Numbered from the stretch's first letter, positions 1-10,628 are shown. The stretch: 60,748 nt of DNA from Chloroflexota bacterium (GCA_902810755.1 CADDYT010000016.1:1-60748); one strand, 5' to 3'. Notes: generated by a model not told the origin, from the letters alone. Numbers and translations are program-made.

Positions 1-199
1 GTCATTTTGCGCTATCGTACTCATGGATTCCTCCTTGGCTATGACTGAGGTGACTTCTTTCTTCACTTCTTTTCATAGCTCAAGGAGCTGGCTTTTGCAA
101 CCCTTGATAGTTTTGGGTAATCACCAGCCTTATCCTATTGACAAAAAGAACATACGTTCATATACTATAGGTATGTTAGTCCAAACACTTCCTGACACG

Positions 200-1354
200 A
201 TGACAAAACTCGCCATGCTGGGGGATGCAGCAGCATACGAGCCTGTCGGCGACCGACCGCAGCAGGAACGCCGTCGTGTGCCGTATCAATCGCATAGCCT
301 TGAAGAATGTATTACCAACGTATCGACTCAAACAGGGCCGCGGAAAATTTTAAAGGCTATGGTGACAACTGCATGCGAAAAAAATTGCAACTACTGCCCA
401 TTTCGAGCCGGACGTAGTAAAACGAAGCGTCTCACTTTCACGCCGGACGAGTTAGCAAGTGGCCTGGATACCCTACAACGAGCAGGAAAAGTAGAAGGGA
501 TGTTTCTCTCGTCTGGAATCATCAAAGGGAGTGTAATCACACAAAACAAAATTATTGACACGGCTGAGATTGTGCGTAATCGCTATCACTACCAGGGCTA
601 TTTGCACCTCAAAGTCATGCCAGGCATAGAATACGAGCAACTCTATCGGCTGATGCAACTTGGTGATCGAGTTTCCGTCAACCTGGAGGGTCCAACCCAG
701 GATCGTCTGGACGCGCTGGCTCCTAAGAAGGATTTTCAGCATGAACTCCTGCGTATGTTGCAAATGGCTAATCAGATACGTCGCACTCATCCAGATGAAA
801 AGCTTGCGAGTACTGTGACGCAATTTGTGGTTGGGGCCGTGGGTGACACAGATCAGGAGCTATTATCGCTAAGCGCCCATTTATATCATCAGCTAGGTTT
901 GACGCGCACCTATTATTCTGGTTTTAACCCTGTTGAGCAAACTCCTTTTGAGAATTTACCCGCCACACAACCTTTGCGTGAACATCGATTGTATCAGGCT
1001 AGCTTTCTGCTGCGCGATTATGGTTGGAAAGTCGAAGATTTGTCTTTTTTGTCAAATGGAAATATGGAGCTTGAACTTGACCCAAAGCGAGCCTGGGCAG
1101 AACGACATTTACGGGAGGCTCCCATTGAAATTATGACAGCAAGACGAGATCAGCTCCTCCGTATCCCAGGCATTGGCCCTATCGGCGCTACTGCTATTCT
1201 TAGAGCCAGGCGGCAGAGGCGATTCACTGATCTCTCCGATTTACGAAAGTTAGGTATTCACAATCCTGAGCAAGCTGCCCCATACATCCTCTTGAATGGG
1301 CGGATGCCTTCTACCCAGCTCGCTCTCTTCGAGACCCCGCCTGATGTTCTCTAA
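200..1354 (+). CDS. Radical SAM protein with C-terminal helix-hairpin-helix, putative DNA repair/modification
   Basis: A 384-residue protein starting at the ATG at 200. The frame is open upstream to 23 and another ATG lies at 173, but the residues from 200 (MTKLAMLGDAAAYEP) look like a family N-terminus. Cysteines 59, 63 and 66 form the CX3CX2C motif that binds a [4Fe-4S] cluster for S-adenosylmethionine cleavage. The last ~70 residues carry a helix-hairpin-helix (IPGIGPIGATAIL), a DNA-binding fold. This architecture resembles the putative DNA modification/repair radical SAM proteins that are often linked to uracil-DNA glycosylases; that link is family knowledge. Third codon positions are visibly richer in A/T than in neighbouring genes, and a truncated, more GC-rich paralogue lies at 2349-3341, which suggests that this copy was acquired. 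The substrate is unknown. The start codon is uncertain. Confidence 0.85.
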   Translation: MTKLAMLGDAAAYEPVGDRPQQERRRVPYQSHSLEECITNVSTQTGPRKILKAMVTTACEKNCNYCPFRAGRSKTKRLTFTPDELASGLDTLQRAGKVEGMFLSSGIIKGSVITQNKIIDTAEIVRNRYHYQGYLHLKVMPGIEYEQLYRLMQLGDRVSVNLEGPTQDRLDALAPKKDFQHELLRMLQMANQIRRTHPDEKLASTVTQFVVGAVGDTDQELLSLSAHLYHQLGLTRTYYSGFNPVEQTPFENLPATQPLREHRLYQASFLLRDYGWKVEDLSFLSNGNMELELDPKRAWAERHLREAPIEIMTARRDQLLRIPGIGPIGATAILRARRQRRFTDLSDLRKLGIHNPEQAAPYILLNGRMPSTQLALFETPPDVL

Positions 1355-1392
1355 ATCGTTGTGATCTGCTTCTCTTATAGAGTATATAAGAC

Positions 1393-1414
1393 AGGGGAGC
1401 ATTTCCGCTCCCCT
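1393..1414. terminator. Hairpin between convergent genes
   Basis: An 8-bp perfect stem (AGGGGAGC/GCTCCCCT) with a 6-nt loop lies between the radical SAM gene ending at 1354 and the converging gene ending at 1443. There is only a weak T run on either side, so it may be an imperfect terminator. Confidence 0.5.
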
Positions 1415-1442
1415 ATCGTTTCTGCTCGGTTGTTTCCTGTTG

Positions 1443-2270
1443 CTACTGCTTCTCATAAGCATCAAGAACAGGTTTAACAATGGTCCGGTACTTCGCACTT
1501 CCCCAGTGAAGGTAACGACAAATCTCACGCCGGCGAATCCCGTTTCTGTGCGCTTCAAGAACACTGTTCTTCTCTTCTTCGGTAACACGTAACAACAAGG
1601 GTTCAGGTGAAGGCATTAGCCTATCATCATGCACCGTTGCCGAAGCGGTTGTTTCTGTTACCTGCTGCGCCTTCCGAGTTTCTCCTTTGTTCTCAGAAAC
1701 AGTTGTTTCTATGAGGAGCAATCGTAATTGCTGCACCAATTCAGGGGTAACGACAGTAGGGATCACCTGCTCTTGCTGTTCCTTCGCCGGCAACGCTTGC
1801 TTCTGGCTCTTCACATGGCGCATAGCATGGGCAACAATGAGCAACACAATAGCCAGCGAGCGAATCCAGATCAACGCTTCAACTGGAATAAACACATGCA
1901 CATATGCCTGGTTAAGAGTCAGGTTCAGTGTCTGCTGGACGCTTTCGATGTTGCTCACGATAGCCGCCGTGAACAGCAACAGGGCAGAGAGTCCTCCTTA
2001 GAGCCAGGTTTTCACTTTCTCCCCATCGGTCGCGAAACGAAAAGTTCTGATAATAGTTCCTGCAACACTGGCATCGATAGCAACACATTGTGTCCAGGCC
2101 CACACTCGTTGCATAATGACGTTATGCGTCAAGATGGAACCTTCTGTCAGCACGTTTGCCATGCTCGCAATCAGTCCAAAGGCTAAGAGCAAGACTGACA
2201 GGCTGGATACCAGCTCCAGGACAAATAGGATTCCGGTATCCAGCTTCTCAATGAACGGAAATTGCCTCAT
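1443..2270 (-). pseudogene. Membrane protein gene interrupted by one in-frame TAA
   Basis: Two open stretches on the minus strand lie in the same frame and are separated only by a TAA at 2000-1998. The upstream part (start ATG 2270, MRQFPFIEKLDTG) has a hydrophobic segment and ends ...EKVKTWL. After the stop the frame continues GGLSALLLFTAAIVSNIE, with further hydrophobic segments and a soluble tail of about 100 residues ending in a possible helix-turn-helix-like stretch (RRREICRYLHWGSAKYR). Repairing the stop to a sense codon would give one protein of about 275 residues with four membrane helices. I do not recognise a function; it looks like a conserved hypothetical of this lineage. A TTG at 1979 could restart translation, so two polypeptides cannot be excluded. 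The gene lies between two radical SAM copies, in a stretch that looks rearranged. Confidence 0.65.
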
Positions 2271-2348
2271 ACGTGAAGTCCTTTCTTTACCCTCTGTATG
2301 GTTTAAGGAGCAGGCGGGCTTCACGTATCAAACGTTCCAATTCTTCCT

Positions 2349-3341
<993 letters not shown>

Positions 3342-3427
3342 TCGGCAATGAAAAATGGCCCCACGCAGCATGACACGCCCGGAGTACGATTTCAATCGAG
3401 CTATTCTCATGGCATGCCCATACTGGC

Positions 3428-6400
3428 TTAAAGCTGATAGCGAGCCAGCAGGGGCGCGGCATAATCGCTGTAGAATGCTGGCTGATCCTGCTCAAGCCAG
3501 CGCAGAGGAGTCAGCAACACGGGCGGCAGCTTTAAGGCCAGAGCCTTCTCAATCGCTGTTTTTGCCTCTTGCTCCTGACCTGAAGATGCAGCGACCAGAC
3601 CGGCCCAGAAGTAGCCATCCCAGTTATCCGGCTCGCGCGCGATGGATTGTGCTATTTCTGTTGTCGCCTCGGCAAGGCGCCTGTTCAGATAATTCGCGAC
3701 TCCCCTGCACAGAAAGGCCATAGGATGATCGGGGTCGACAGCGGCGATGGCTGCCAGCCGCTCTGCTGTCTCTGCTCCAGGCATTTTCTGGCACATGCCA
3801 ACCCACGCAGCCATCCAGCCAGTATTGATATCGGTTGGCTGGAGCTGCCAGCTATGGGCATAGTCTGCGCCAGCCTGCTCAAGATTGTTCAGGGCGAGTG
3901 AGGCGGTGGCGCGGATGGCGAGCAACCAGAGATCGTCTGGCTCCTGTGCAAGCACCCGGTTGACATCATCGAGGGCCTTTTGATATTCATCCTGCTGCAC
4001 GTAAGCATAGCTGCGATAGGCGTGAGCATTCAGGTTCGCGGGATCGAGTTTCAAGACATCGGTATAATCCTGGATCGCTTTGTCGTACTCGCTCTGTTGC
4101 AGGTAGGCCATGCCGCGTCGCAGCTGCGCCTCGATATTGCCCGGTTCTGTTGCCAGCGCACGACTGAAATCTTCGATCGCGTGCTGGTTGTCTTGAAGGT
4201 TGAAATAGGCAATCCCCCGCTCGATATACACAAAGTTCGCGCCGGGATTCCAGGAGAGCGCGGTGCTAAAGTCTGCGATGGCGTGTGGATAATCCTGATT
4301 GTCGGCGTAAGCCAGCCCTCTGTCATTATAATAACTCCATGTATTACTGTCCGGCCCTAGCTCAATGGCGCGACTGTAATCCTGAATGGCGGCAGTATGC
4401 TGATTGAGAAGAAGATTTGCGTGTCCGCGCTTACCATAAGCCCAGATGTAATCTGGTTTGAGCCGGATAGCCTGGTCAAAGTCTTTCAGCGCCGACTGGT
4501 AATCATTCAGCTTGAGATAGGCGTCACCACGATGAGCGTAGGCCCGGGCATCGTCGGGGGCGCTCTCCAGCCATTTGCTGAAATCTTCGAGGGCGTGCGG
4601 GTAGTCTTTCGCATTGCTGTAAGCATCGGCGCGCTCGCGGTAGAGCCAGAGCGTATCAGGACTGAGTTCAATAGCTTTGCTGAAGTCCTCAATGGCGTGG
4701 GCGTAGTCTTCAAGCGCGCTGTATACCTGTCCCCTCCTGGCGCATACCCAGGCGCTATCGCTCACGCTCAGTCGGAGGGCATGGTTGAGGTCCTCAAGCG
4801 CGGAGGGGTACTCTTTTTGCAGGTAATATGCTTCACCGCGAGCGGCCAGCGTATCGGCATCATCTGGAGTGAGTTGTATGGCCCTGTTGAAGCTTTCGAC
4901 GGCAGGCGCAGACTCGTCATGAGAGAGCTGAGCGATGCCCAGATTATAGTACGCGCTGGCAATCTCGGCAGCAAACTGCGCTGTTAGCGCCGGGTCTGTC
5001 GCAATGACATGTTCAAAATCTTCAATGGCTCGTTCAAAGTCTTGCTGATCGAGGAAGAAGCGGCCTCGTGCCAGATAAGCAAAGGGAACGGGGGTAATAT
5101 CAACGGCGCGATTGAAATGTTCCAGCGCCTGCTGAGCGTCAGACTGCGTGGCGTAAGCGACGCCCAGCCCCAGATGGGCAAGGGTGATATCGGGCGCCAG
5201 TTCCATGGCCTGCTGGCAATCTTTGATCGCGTCATCCGGTCTGCTGGAGAGAGCATAGACGAAGCCCCTGTAGGCGTAAGGCGAAGCGAGCCGGGGAGCC
5301 TGTTCGATGGCCTGGTTCAAATAGTGCAGGGCAGTTTCCATATCATCGAGCTGGATGTATGCCTGCCCCAGCCCGATGTAGGCAAGTACCATGTTGGGAG
5401 CCAGTGCCAGCGCATGCTGGCAATCCTCGATGGCCTCTTGCGGCCTGTTCATCATCGCCTTGATAAAGCCCCTGCTGGCGTAGGCCAGCGCATCTTTATC
5501 ATCAAGGGAGAGCGCCCTGTTAGAATCGGTGAGGGCCTGCTCAAAATTATTGAGGAGAGCATAGGCCATACCTCTATTTGAGTAAGCTCTGGCAAGGCCG
5601 GGAGCCTGCTGAATCACGGTATCGAAATCGGGAATGGCCTTTGCGTACTGATTGCTGGCAAGGTAGGCTGCGCCTCGCCCCAGGATGGCCCAGATGAGCG
5701 TGGGGGCGCGATCCAGCACGTACTGAAAGTCTTGCAGGGCTTTCAAAGGTTGATTGAGCATGTTATAGACAAAGCCGCGCGCGGTATATGCCTCAAGCAG
5801 GTTGGGGTCCAGCGCGAGGGCGCGCTGGCAGTCCGCGAATGCCTCCTGTGGCTTGTTGAGGAAGTAATAGCCGAAGCCGCGAGTGGTATAGGCCTGCGCT
5901 TTGAGCAGGTCAGGTGCTATCTCGACGGCGTTGTTCAGGTCTGCCAGGGCAGGCTCCGGCTCGTTCAGCAGGGCGTAGGCGATGCCGCGAGCGAGGTAGA
6001 CCAGGAAGAAGTCAGGAGTAACAGCCAGGGCGGCGTTCAGATCGGCGATGGCGCGCTGCGAATCATGAAGGGAGAGGTAGGCAAAGCCCCGATAGACGTG
6101 AGCTACCGGTTGATCGGAGTCTATTTTCAGCACGTTATCCAGGTCAGCAATGGACTTCTCAAATTCGCTCAGATACTGGTAGAGGATGGCGCGGTATATC
6201 AGGGCGATAACGTGATCGGGATTGGAGGCGAGGATGGCGTTGAATGTCTGCAATGCCTGCTCTGTTTTACCCAGCGCCATCGCCGCCAGCCCGCGACTGG
6301 CCTCTATTTCATTATTCTGGAAGCCGCGTTCGATAGCCCGATCCATATCCTCAATCGCCTGCTGGTATGCGCCGCTGATGAGATACACTAGCCCGCGATT

Positions 6401-8275
6401 GCTGTAAATCAGCGGATCACCGCTATCCAGCTTTTCGGCCTGGTTTAAGTATGCAACGGCCTCTTTATACTCCAGGCGCTGTACGCAGCTAACGCCCATA
6501 TCGCGATAGAGCAGGGCCAGCGCGCGCGGCGGGCAGGAGGGGTCGGCCTGTATTTTGTGCAACAGGAACGCGATCGCATCCAGAAATTCGTCGCTATCCA
6601 GATCAGAGACGATATACTGGAGGATGTAGCTGGCCGCCTGCCGACTTTCGGGCGTGACTTGCTCGGAGGGCAGGCCATGAGCGACATCGTAGAGCAGCCC
6701 CACTTTCAGCTTCTGGATATCCTGCTGCGTCAGGTGTTCGCTGGCGAGCAGAATATACTCAATTGCCAGTTGCGTACCGGTCTGATCTGGCAAGAGAAAT
6801 AATTGTTCCACCAGCGCGCTGACCGCTTCCGACCACTCCGTTGAACGGTAAGCGTCCTGTCCTTTTTGCTCCTCAATGCGCTTGAGCAGTTGTTCGTAAT
6901 AACTGGCCAGAGCCTGGCGGATGGCAAAGTAGCGGTCTGGCCCATAGTTGAAAAGCAGGCGCTGATTGAAAAGCGATTGGACGTAATCTTTGACAGTATA
7001 ACGGCCCTGTGGCAGAGGTTGCAGAAAGTCCTGACCGGTGAGCCAGCCATAGAGTTCGTTGCAGGCGTTATTCTCTGCCGGGAGGAAGGCAAATTTCGCG
7101 GGCAGAGCAGAGAATGCATCGACATCATCCCGGTTAAACGGCCTGGAGAAAAGGGCGCTGCTCAGGGAAAGCAACTTTTTCGGATCCCCATCTGTCAGCC
7201 CTTGCAGGTAGAGGGTGTCCACAACGGTAGCCATCGTCTCGCTGAACGGAACATCTGGCCGGTTCGCAATGAGTTGAAGAGCTATCGGCAGGCCGCCGGA
7301 AACCTGCAAGATCGTATCAATAGTATTCGCGGCAGGATGGCCGCGCTTTGCCAGGTACTCGCGGGTCTCGCTTTCATTGAAAACGCGCAGGGGCATGAAG
7401 TGGAGAGTGTTCTCTGCTACGTAGGCGGCCCAGCTAAACGGATTGTCAATGCCGTATTGATCGAGCGGCAGCGGGGCGGCCACTACCAGCACCACGTTGT
7501 CGCTGATCGACAGGGGGAGCAGGTAATTGAGCAGCCAGGGGACAAGCATGCTTGCCTGCTTCTCAAAAGCGTCAAAAAACAGCACGATTCTCCGGTTGCG
7601 CTTCGCCTGTTTCCCCTGAGTGGCGGCCAGGCGATTGAGCGCGTCGACGAATGCTCGCGTCAGATCAGGGATAGAGTTTCTTTTTTTCTCCGCATCTTTC
7701 AGTTGTTGATGTTCCTGCATGGATCCAATTGCAGCACTTTTGACGGCGGGCTTCACTGCATCGATTCCCTGTTCCAGCAACGGCACCTTGACCATGCTGG
7801 CCGCAAGGTCTATACCGCTACTGGTGAGGCTCTCTTTCGTTGCTTCTACTGGAGATTGGCGACCCGCTTCAAGGCGCCGGTAGGTATCTAATGCGCTTCT
7901 AAAATCGCCATCCATGCGCAGTTGGGCCGCGAATTGCTCCATGATGTCGGCCAGCGTGGCCTGCATTTCATTAACGTAAGCGGGCAGGCAGTAGTCTGTA
8001 AACTCAGGGGAGCGCATCCTGGCAAAGAGCTGGCGCAGCAATTCCGTTTTGCCGATGCCATGCTCGCCGGAAATCGAGAGGATGTTATAGCGGGGCGTCG
8101 TGGGAGCCAGCACCTCTCTGACAAAGCTTGCCTGCTCGTCCGCGCGCCCTACGAAGAATTTCGTGGGTGTCGCTGGCAGCCGCGCAAGGTCAGGGTCGAC
8201 CGGTTTGGATGAAAAGACCGAAGCGAAAAACCCCTTAGAAGGAACTTTTATCTCGGCTTGCTTCACGAACGGCAT
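3428..8275 (-). CDS. Giant P-loop ATPase with about 29 TPR repeats (STAND-like)
   Basis: A protein of about 1,615 residues. ATG 8275 is preferred because a purine-rich GGAAAGGGG site lies just upstream; an in-frame GTG at 8296 is the alternative. Residues ~40-77 hold an FVGR box followed by a Walker A motif (GEHGIGKT, 70-77). A Walker B-like RRIVLFFDAFE lies near residue 225. This is an AAA/STAND-type ATPase module without an N-terminal helix-turn-helix, unlike the two STAND genes at 37-43 kb. From about residue 600 to the C-terminus there are about 29 tetratricopeptide repeats of 34 residues, visible as recurring AYxxRGxAY / A--D---A--L-P. Such proteins are cytoplasmic scaffolds or signalling switches in which TPRs sense a ligand and the NTPase drives oligomerisation (family knowledge). 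Ligand and effector are unknown. A strong promoter lies upstream at 8315-8343. Confidence 0.85.
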   Translation of the reverse strand: MPFVKQAEIKVPSKGFFASVFSSKPVDPDLARLPATPTKFFVGRADEQASFVREVLAPTTPRYNILSISGEHGIGKTELLRQLFARMRSPEFTDYCLPAYVNEMQATLADIMEQFAAQLRMDGDFRSALDTYRRLEAGRQSPVEATKESLTSSGIDLAASMVKVPLLEQGIDAVKPAVKSAAIGSMQEHQQLKDAEKKRNSIPDLTRAFVDALNRLAATQGKQAKRNRRIVLFFDAFEKQASMLVPWLLNYLLPLSISDNVVLVVAAPLPLDQYGIDNPFSWAAYVAENTLHFMPLRVFNESETREYLAKRGHPAANTIDTILQVSGGLPIALQLIANRPDVPFSETMATVVDTLYLQGLTDGDPKKLLSLSSALFSRPFNRDDVDAFSALPAKFAFLPAENNACNELYGWLTGQDFLQPLPQGRYTVKDYVQSLFNQRLLFNYGPDRYFAIRQALASYYEQLLKRIEEQKGQDAYRSTEWSEAVSALVEQLFLLPDQTGTQLAIEYILLASEHLTQQDIQKLKVGLLYDVAHGLPSEQVTPESRQAASYILQYIVSDLDSDEFLDAIAFLLHKIQADPSCPPRALALLYRDMGVSCVQRLEYKEAVAYLNQAEKLDSGDPLIYSNRGLVYLISGAYQQAIEDMDRAIERGFQNNEIEASRGLAAMALGKTEQALQTFNAILASNPDHVIALIYRAILYQYLSEFEKSIADLDNVLKIDSDQPVAHVYRGFAYLSLHDSQRAIADLNAALAVTPDFFLVYLARGIAYALLNEPEPALADLNNAVEIAPDLLKAQAYTTRGFGYYFLNKPQEAFADCQRALALDPNLLEAYTARGFVYNMLNQPLKALQDFQYVLDRAPTLIWAILGRGAAYLASNQYAKAIPDFDTVIQQAPGLARAYSNRGMAYALLNNFEQALTDSNRALSLDDKDALAYASRGFIKAMMNRPQEAIEDCQHALALAPNMVLAYIGLGQAYIQLDDMETALHYLNQAIEQAPRLASPYAYRGFVYALSSRPDDAIKDCQQAMELAPDITLAHLGLGVAYATQSDAQQALEHFNRAVDITPVPFAYLARGRFFLDQQDFERAIEDFEHVIATDPALTAQFAAEIASAYYNLGIAQLSHDESAPAVESFNRAIQLTPDDADTLAARGEAYYLQKEYPSALEDLNHALRLSVSDSAWVCARRGQVYSALEDYAHAIEDFSKAIELSPDTLWLYRERADAYSNAKDYPHALEDFSKWLESAPDDARAYAHRGDAYLKLNDYQSALKDFDQAIRLKPDYIWAYGKRGHANLLLNQHTAAIQDYSRAIELGPDSNTWSYYNDRGLAYADNQDYPHAIADFSTALSWNPGANFVYIERGIAYFNLQDNQHAIEDFSRALATEPGNIEAQLRRGMAYLQQSEYDKAIQDYTDVLKLDPANLNAHAYRSYAYVQQDEYQKALDDVNRVLAQEPDDLWLLAIRATASLALNNLEQAGADYAHSWQLQPTDINTGWMAAWVGMCQKMPGAETAERLAAIAAVDPDHPMAFLCRGVANYLNRRLAEATTEIAQSIAREPDNWDGYFWAGLVAASSGQEQEAKTAIEKALALKLPPVLLTPLRWLEQDQPAFYSDYAAPLLARYQL

Positions 8276-8314
8276 AATCCTGCCCCTTTCCTGCACTCAT
8301 CGTAATGTGTCCAC

Positions 8315-8343
8315 AGTATAGTTTTATCGCTCAGGTATGTCAA
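8315..8343 (-). promoter_or_regulatory. Sigma-70-type promoter for the TPR ATPase
   Basis: On the minus strand, a perfect -35 TTGACA (8343-8338) and a near-consensus -10 TATACT (8320-8315) are separated by exactly 17 bp, 40-45 bp upstream of the ATG at 8275. No equally good element is seen for the divergent gene at 8429. Confidence 0.75.
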
Positions 8344-8428
8344 TGATGAATCACGAATGATCTGTCCGGCTTCTTCCTGCGTATAGTGGAGGAAACATAG
8401 CAAATCTGTTATCTATCAAGGAGGATGC

Positions 8429-9466
8429 ATGTCGAGCCATCGTGAAGCTCCGGCCATCAGTAACCTTTCGGCTTTTTCAGGCGTGCCGACGCTGGCGCAA
8501 ATGGGAGGCCTTTTTGCGCTGGATACGCTGAAACAGGTCAACCCCGCCGTGCAGGAATGGCACGTGAACCTTAACATTACCGATTTCTATACCTTTCAGA
8601 AGCCGGGGGACGCGAGCAAAACCATCTTGATAATGAACGTCAATCCCATGCCGCCGAAACTGGCCGCTGCGTTCGATCCCGACGCCATCTACGAATTCAG
8701 GATTGATACCAACGGTGATGCCGTTGCCGATGTGGCTTTTCGCGTGACCTTTTCTGTCTATCAAAATGGACAACAGACGGCAACGGTGCGGCGGGCTACC
8801 GGCCAGCAGGCGGCGAGCAACGATAATAGCGGCGAGGTCATCATTGCCAGCGCCCCGGTCTCGTTCGGAGAGCAGCCACAGGTGACCCACAGCGGCGATT
8901 ATGCCTTCTTTGCGGGCCTGCGCAGCGACCCCTTCTTTTTTGACCTGATGGGCTTCTGCAACAATCTCAAGTTTACCGGAACCGACTACTTTCTGGATAA
9001 GGATGTGTTTGGCATCGTGCTGGAGGTACCGAACTCCGCGCTGGGCGGGCAAAAGGTAGGTCTCTGGTCGCGCGTGCTGTGGGCGCATGATGGAGAGGTG
9101 ATGCAGGTGGCGCGCCTGGGCCTGCCTCTGGTGAACATCCTCTTCAACAACGCGGCGGAAAAAGACCAGTTCAACCGCTCAGAACCGGCGCAGCAGGCGG
9201 CGCTGTTCCTGAATAAAGTCACGGCACAGCTTGAGAACATGGGCAATACAGCGAACAATGCGCGAGAGATTGCACGAATGTTTATTCCAGACATCCTGCA
9301 TTACGATACCTCAAGCACGCGGGGCTTCTTCAATGGCCGCCGTCTCAGCGACGACGTGGTTGATACCATCCTCGGCCTCGTCACCGCAGGCAGGGTGACA
9401 ACAGATATGGTTGGTCCCCACACCGACTATCTTCCAGCATTCCCCTATCTTGGTCAACCACATTAG
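8429..9466 (+). CDS. DUF4331 family protein
   Basis: A 345-residue protein opening with MSSHREAP, the hallmark N-terminus of the DUF4331 family, followed by NITDFYTF and later YEFRIDTNGDAVADVAF, which resembles a Ca-binding or beta-sandwich segment. The start at 8429 is preceded by a clear AAGGAGG. No signal peptide or membrane helix is visible, although many family members are exported. The biochemical role of DUF4331 is not established. It is 22 bp upstream of a Tat-signal gene (9488), almost certainly an operon, so the two products may act together at the cell surface. Confidence 0.9.
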   Translation: MSSHREAPAISNLSAFSGVPTLAQMGGLFALDTLKQVNPAVQEWHVNLNITDFYTFQKPGDASKTILIMNVNPMPPKLAAAFDPDAIYEFRIDTNGDAVADVAFRVTFSVYQNGQQTATVRRATGQQAASNDNSGEVIIASAPVSFGEQPQVTHSGDYAFFAGLRSDPFFFDLMGFCNNLKFTGTDYFLDKDVFGIVLEVPNSALGGQKVGLWSRVLWAHDGEVMQVARLGLPLVNILFNNAAEKDQFNRSEPAQQAALFLNKVTAQLENMGNTANNAREIARMFIPDILHYDTSSTRGFFNGRRLSDDVVDTILGLVTAGRVTTDMVGPHTDYLPAFPYLGQPH

Positions 9467-9487
9467 TCGCGCGGGAGGTAACATGTT

Positions 9488-9961
9488 ATGAATACACTCA
9501 GTCGTCGTCGCTTTCTGACGCTTACCGGAGCGGGGATTGTGGCCGTTGCTGCCGGGGGCATTGCTCTTGCTGTGCGCCAGTTCAGTGAATCGGCTAACAC
9601 GCTCACTTTTCAGGCCGTGAGCGGTTTGCCCGCGAAACCACTGATAAGCTACGCTTCGTATGTTCTTACTGGAAAGATAGACACGAGCAACGGCACGGGA
9701 ACGATCACAAAATACGTCTATGCCGGGCCACCGGAGAGCATGACGAGCATTTCCCTCTACACGCGCACTGTGCGCGTGACGAAAGCAAGTCAGCAGGGCG
9801 GCGTGTGGCACATCACGGGCGTGGTAGAAAACCAGGCGCAACTGCAAAAGGGAGAAGACGCAGTGCTACAATTGCAACTCGATTCCGTGCGCGGCATAGC
9901 TCAGGCGAGCTTTTTTGGTTCGCCAATCGCTTTGCGGCTCCAACACTTCACTGCGCCGTGA
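9488..9961 (+). CDS. Tat-exported small protein, function unknown
   Basis: A 157-residue protein with a textbook twin-arginine signal (SRRRFLTLTGAGIVAVAAGG, residues ~5-24) that directs a folded protein across the membrane. A GGGAGGTAAC site precedes the ATG at 9488. The mature part is rich in Thr, Ser and Gly with alternating beta-type residues and contains a conserved-looking LYTRTVRVTKASQQGGVWHITG stretch (given here only as a marker of a beta-rich domain). No cofactor motif is visible. It follows the DUF4331 gene by 22 bp, so the two are probably co-transcribed; the pair may be an exported complex. No functional assignment is possible from sequence alone. Confidence 0.85.
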   Translation: MNTLSRRRFLTLTGAGIVAVAAGGIALAVRQFSESANTLTFQAVSGLPAKPLISYASYVLTGKIDTSNGTGTITKYVYAGPPESMTSISLYTRTVRVTKASQQGGVWHITGVVENQAQLQKGEDAVLQLQLDSVRGIAQASFFGSPIALRLQHFTAP

Positions 9962-10020
9962 TTTTCTTATAGCCATAATAGTATTGCCAGAGAAGACCGT
10001 CCACAAGATGCTATGAGAAC

Positions 10021-10043
10021 TGGACTCGGACATTTCATACTGA
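10021..10043. repeat. Partial copy of the TCATACTGAG dispersed repeat
   Basis: This 23-bp stretch, ending TTTCATACTGAG, matches the outer part of the inverted repeat at 46038-46070 almost base for base, including the preceding ACTGG-CCGGACAT. It sits between the convergent genes ending at 9961 and 10051. Confidence 0.5.
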
Positions 10044-10050
10044 GCCGTTC

Positions 10051-10533
10051 TCAGAAGCGAACCAGCCGATCCCCCTGCAATTCCAGCGTTCCTGCATTCG
10101 TCACCAGCGCGCGCAGGAACGCGGCTTTGTCGCGAGGCGAGATCAGGATGGCGCGCGGAAGAATGCCCTGCGTGTAATTCACCTGCAAGCGGTCGAGCGA
10201 CAGGGCGGGGGATGCTAACGGGTTTCTGCTCGGCACAACGCTCTGGATAGATTCGAGGGGAATCTTACGCCGTACCCATCCACTTCTGATGAGCAGGCTG
10301 GAAGGCGTGATTTCGTAGTACAGGGGGAAGATAAGGCTCAGCACAAAGCTCCAGATCAGCAGGGTAAGGACGACCGACCACCATGCTGCGGCAAAGGCTG
10401 CCGGAACCAGCACTACAGGGAGCAGGGATAGCAATGTTATGAGCATTGCCCCGATCAAAATGGCTGTCAGCCAGGCATCAATCTTTGAGGGATATCTGTT
10501 CCCATAGGGCGATGTGCGTCCTTTCGCGTCCAT
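10051..10533 (-). CDS. PH-domain-containing small membrane protein
   Basis: A 160-residue protein; the ATG at 10533 is chosen because AAGGGGG lies just upstream and the longer frame reads through the neighbouring amidase gene. Residues ~20-75 contain two hydrophobic helices (ILIGAMLITLLSLLPVVLV and VVLTLLIWSFVLSLIF). The remainder reads YYEITPSSLLIRSGWVRRKIPLESIQSVVPS, the typical bacterial PH (DUF304/DUF1200-like) domain that follows membrane helices. Proteins of this type are small inner-membrane proteins of unknown function. It lies 95 bp downstream of the amidase gene on the same strand and may be read from the same transcript. Confidence 0.8.
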   Translation of the reverse strand: MDAKGRTSPYGNRYPSKIDAWLTAILIGAMLITLLSLLPVVLVPAAFAAAWWSVVLTLLIWSFVLSLIFPLYYEITPSSLLIRSGWVRRKIPLESIQSVVPSRNPLASPALSLDRLQVNYTQGILPRAILISPRDKAAFLRALVTNAGTLELQGDRLVRF

Positions 10534-10628
10534 AAATGGCCCCCTTAAGCATACATTCTCTGCTTTCACAGGTATCATTAAGACGATCAATATCTGTGTT
10601 TTTAACAGTCGAATCTGTGAGGGAAAGC

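Noticed and set aside
5009..7891. Long open frames antisense to the TPR ATPase gene
   Set aside because: They mirror the 102-bp repeat period and GC-rich codon pattern of the minus-strand gene and have no ribosome-binding sites or recognisable domains.
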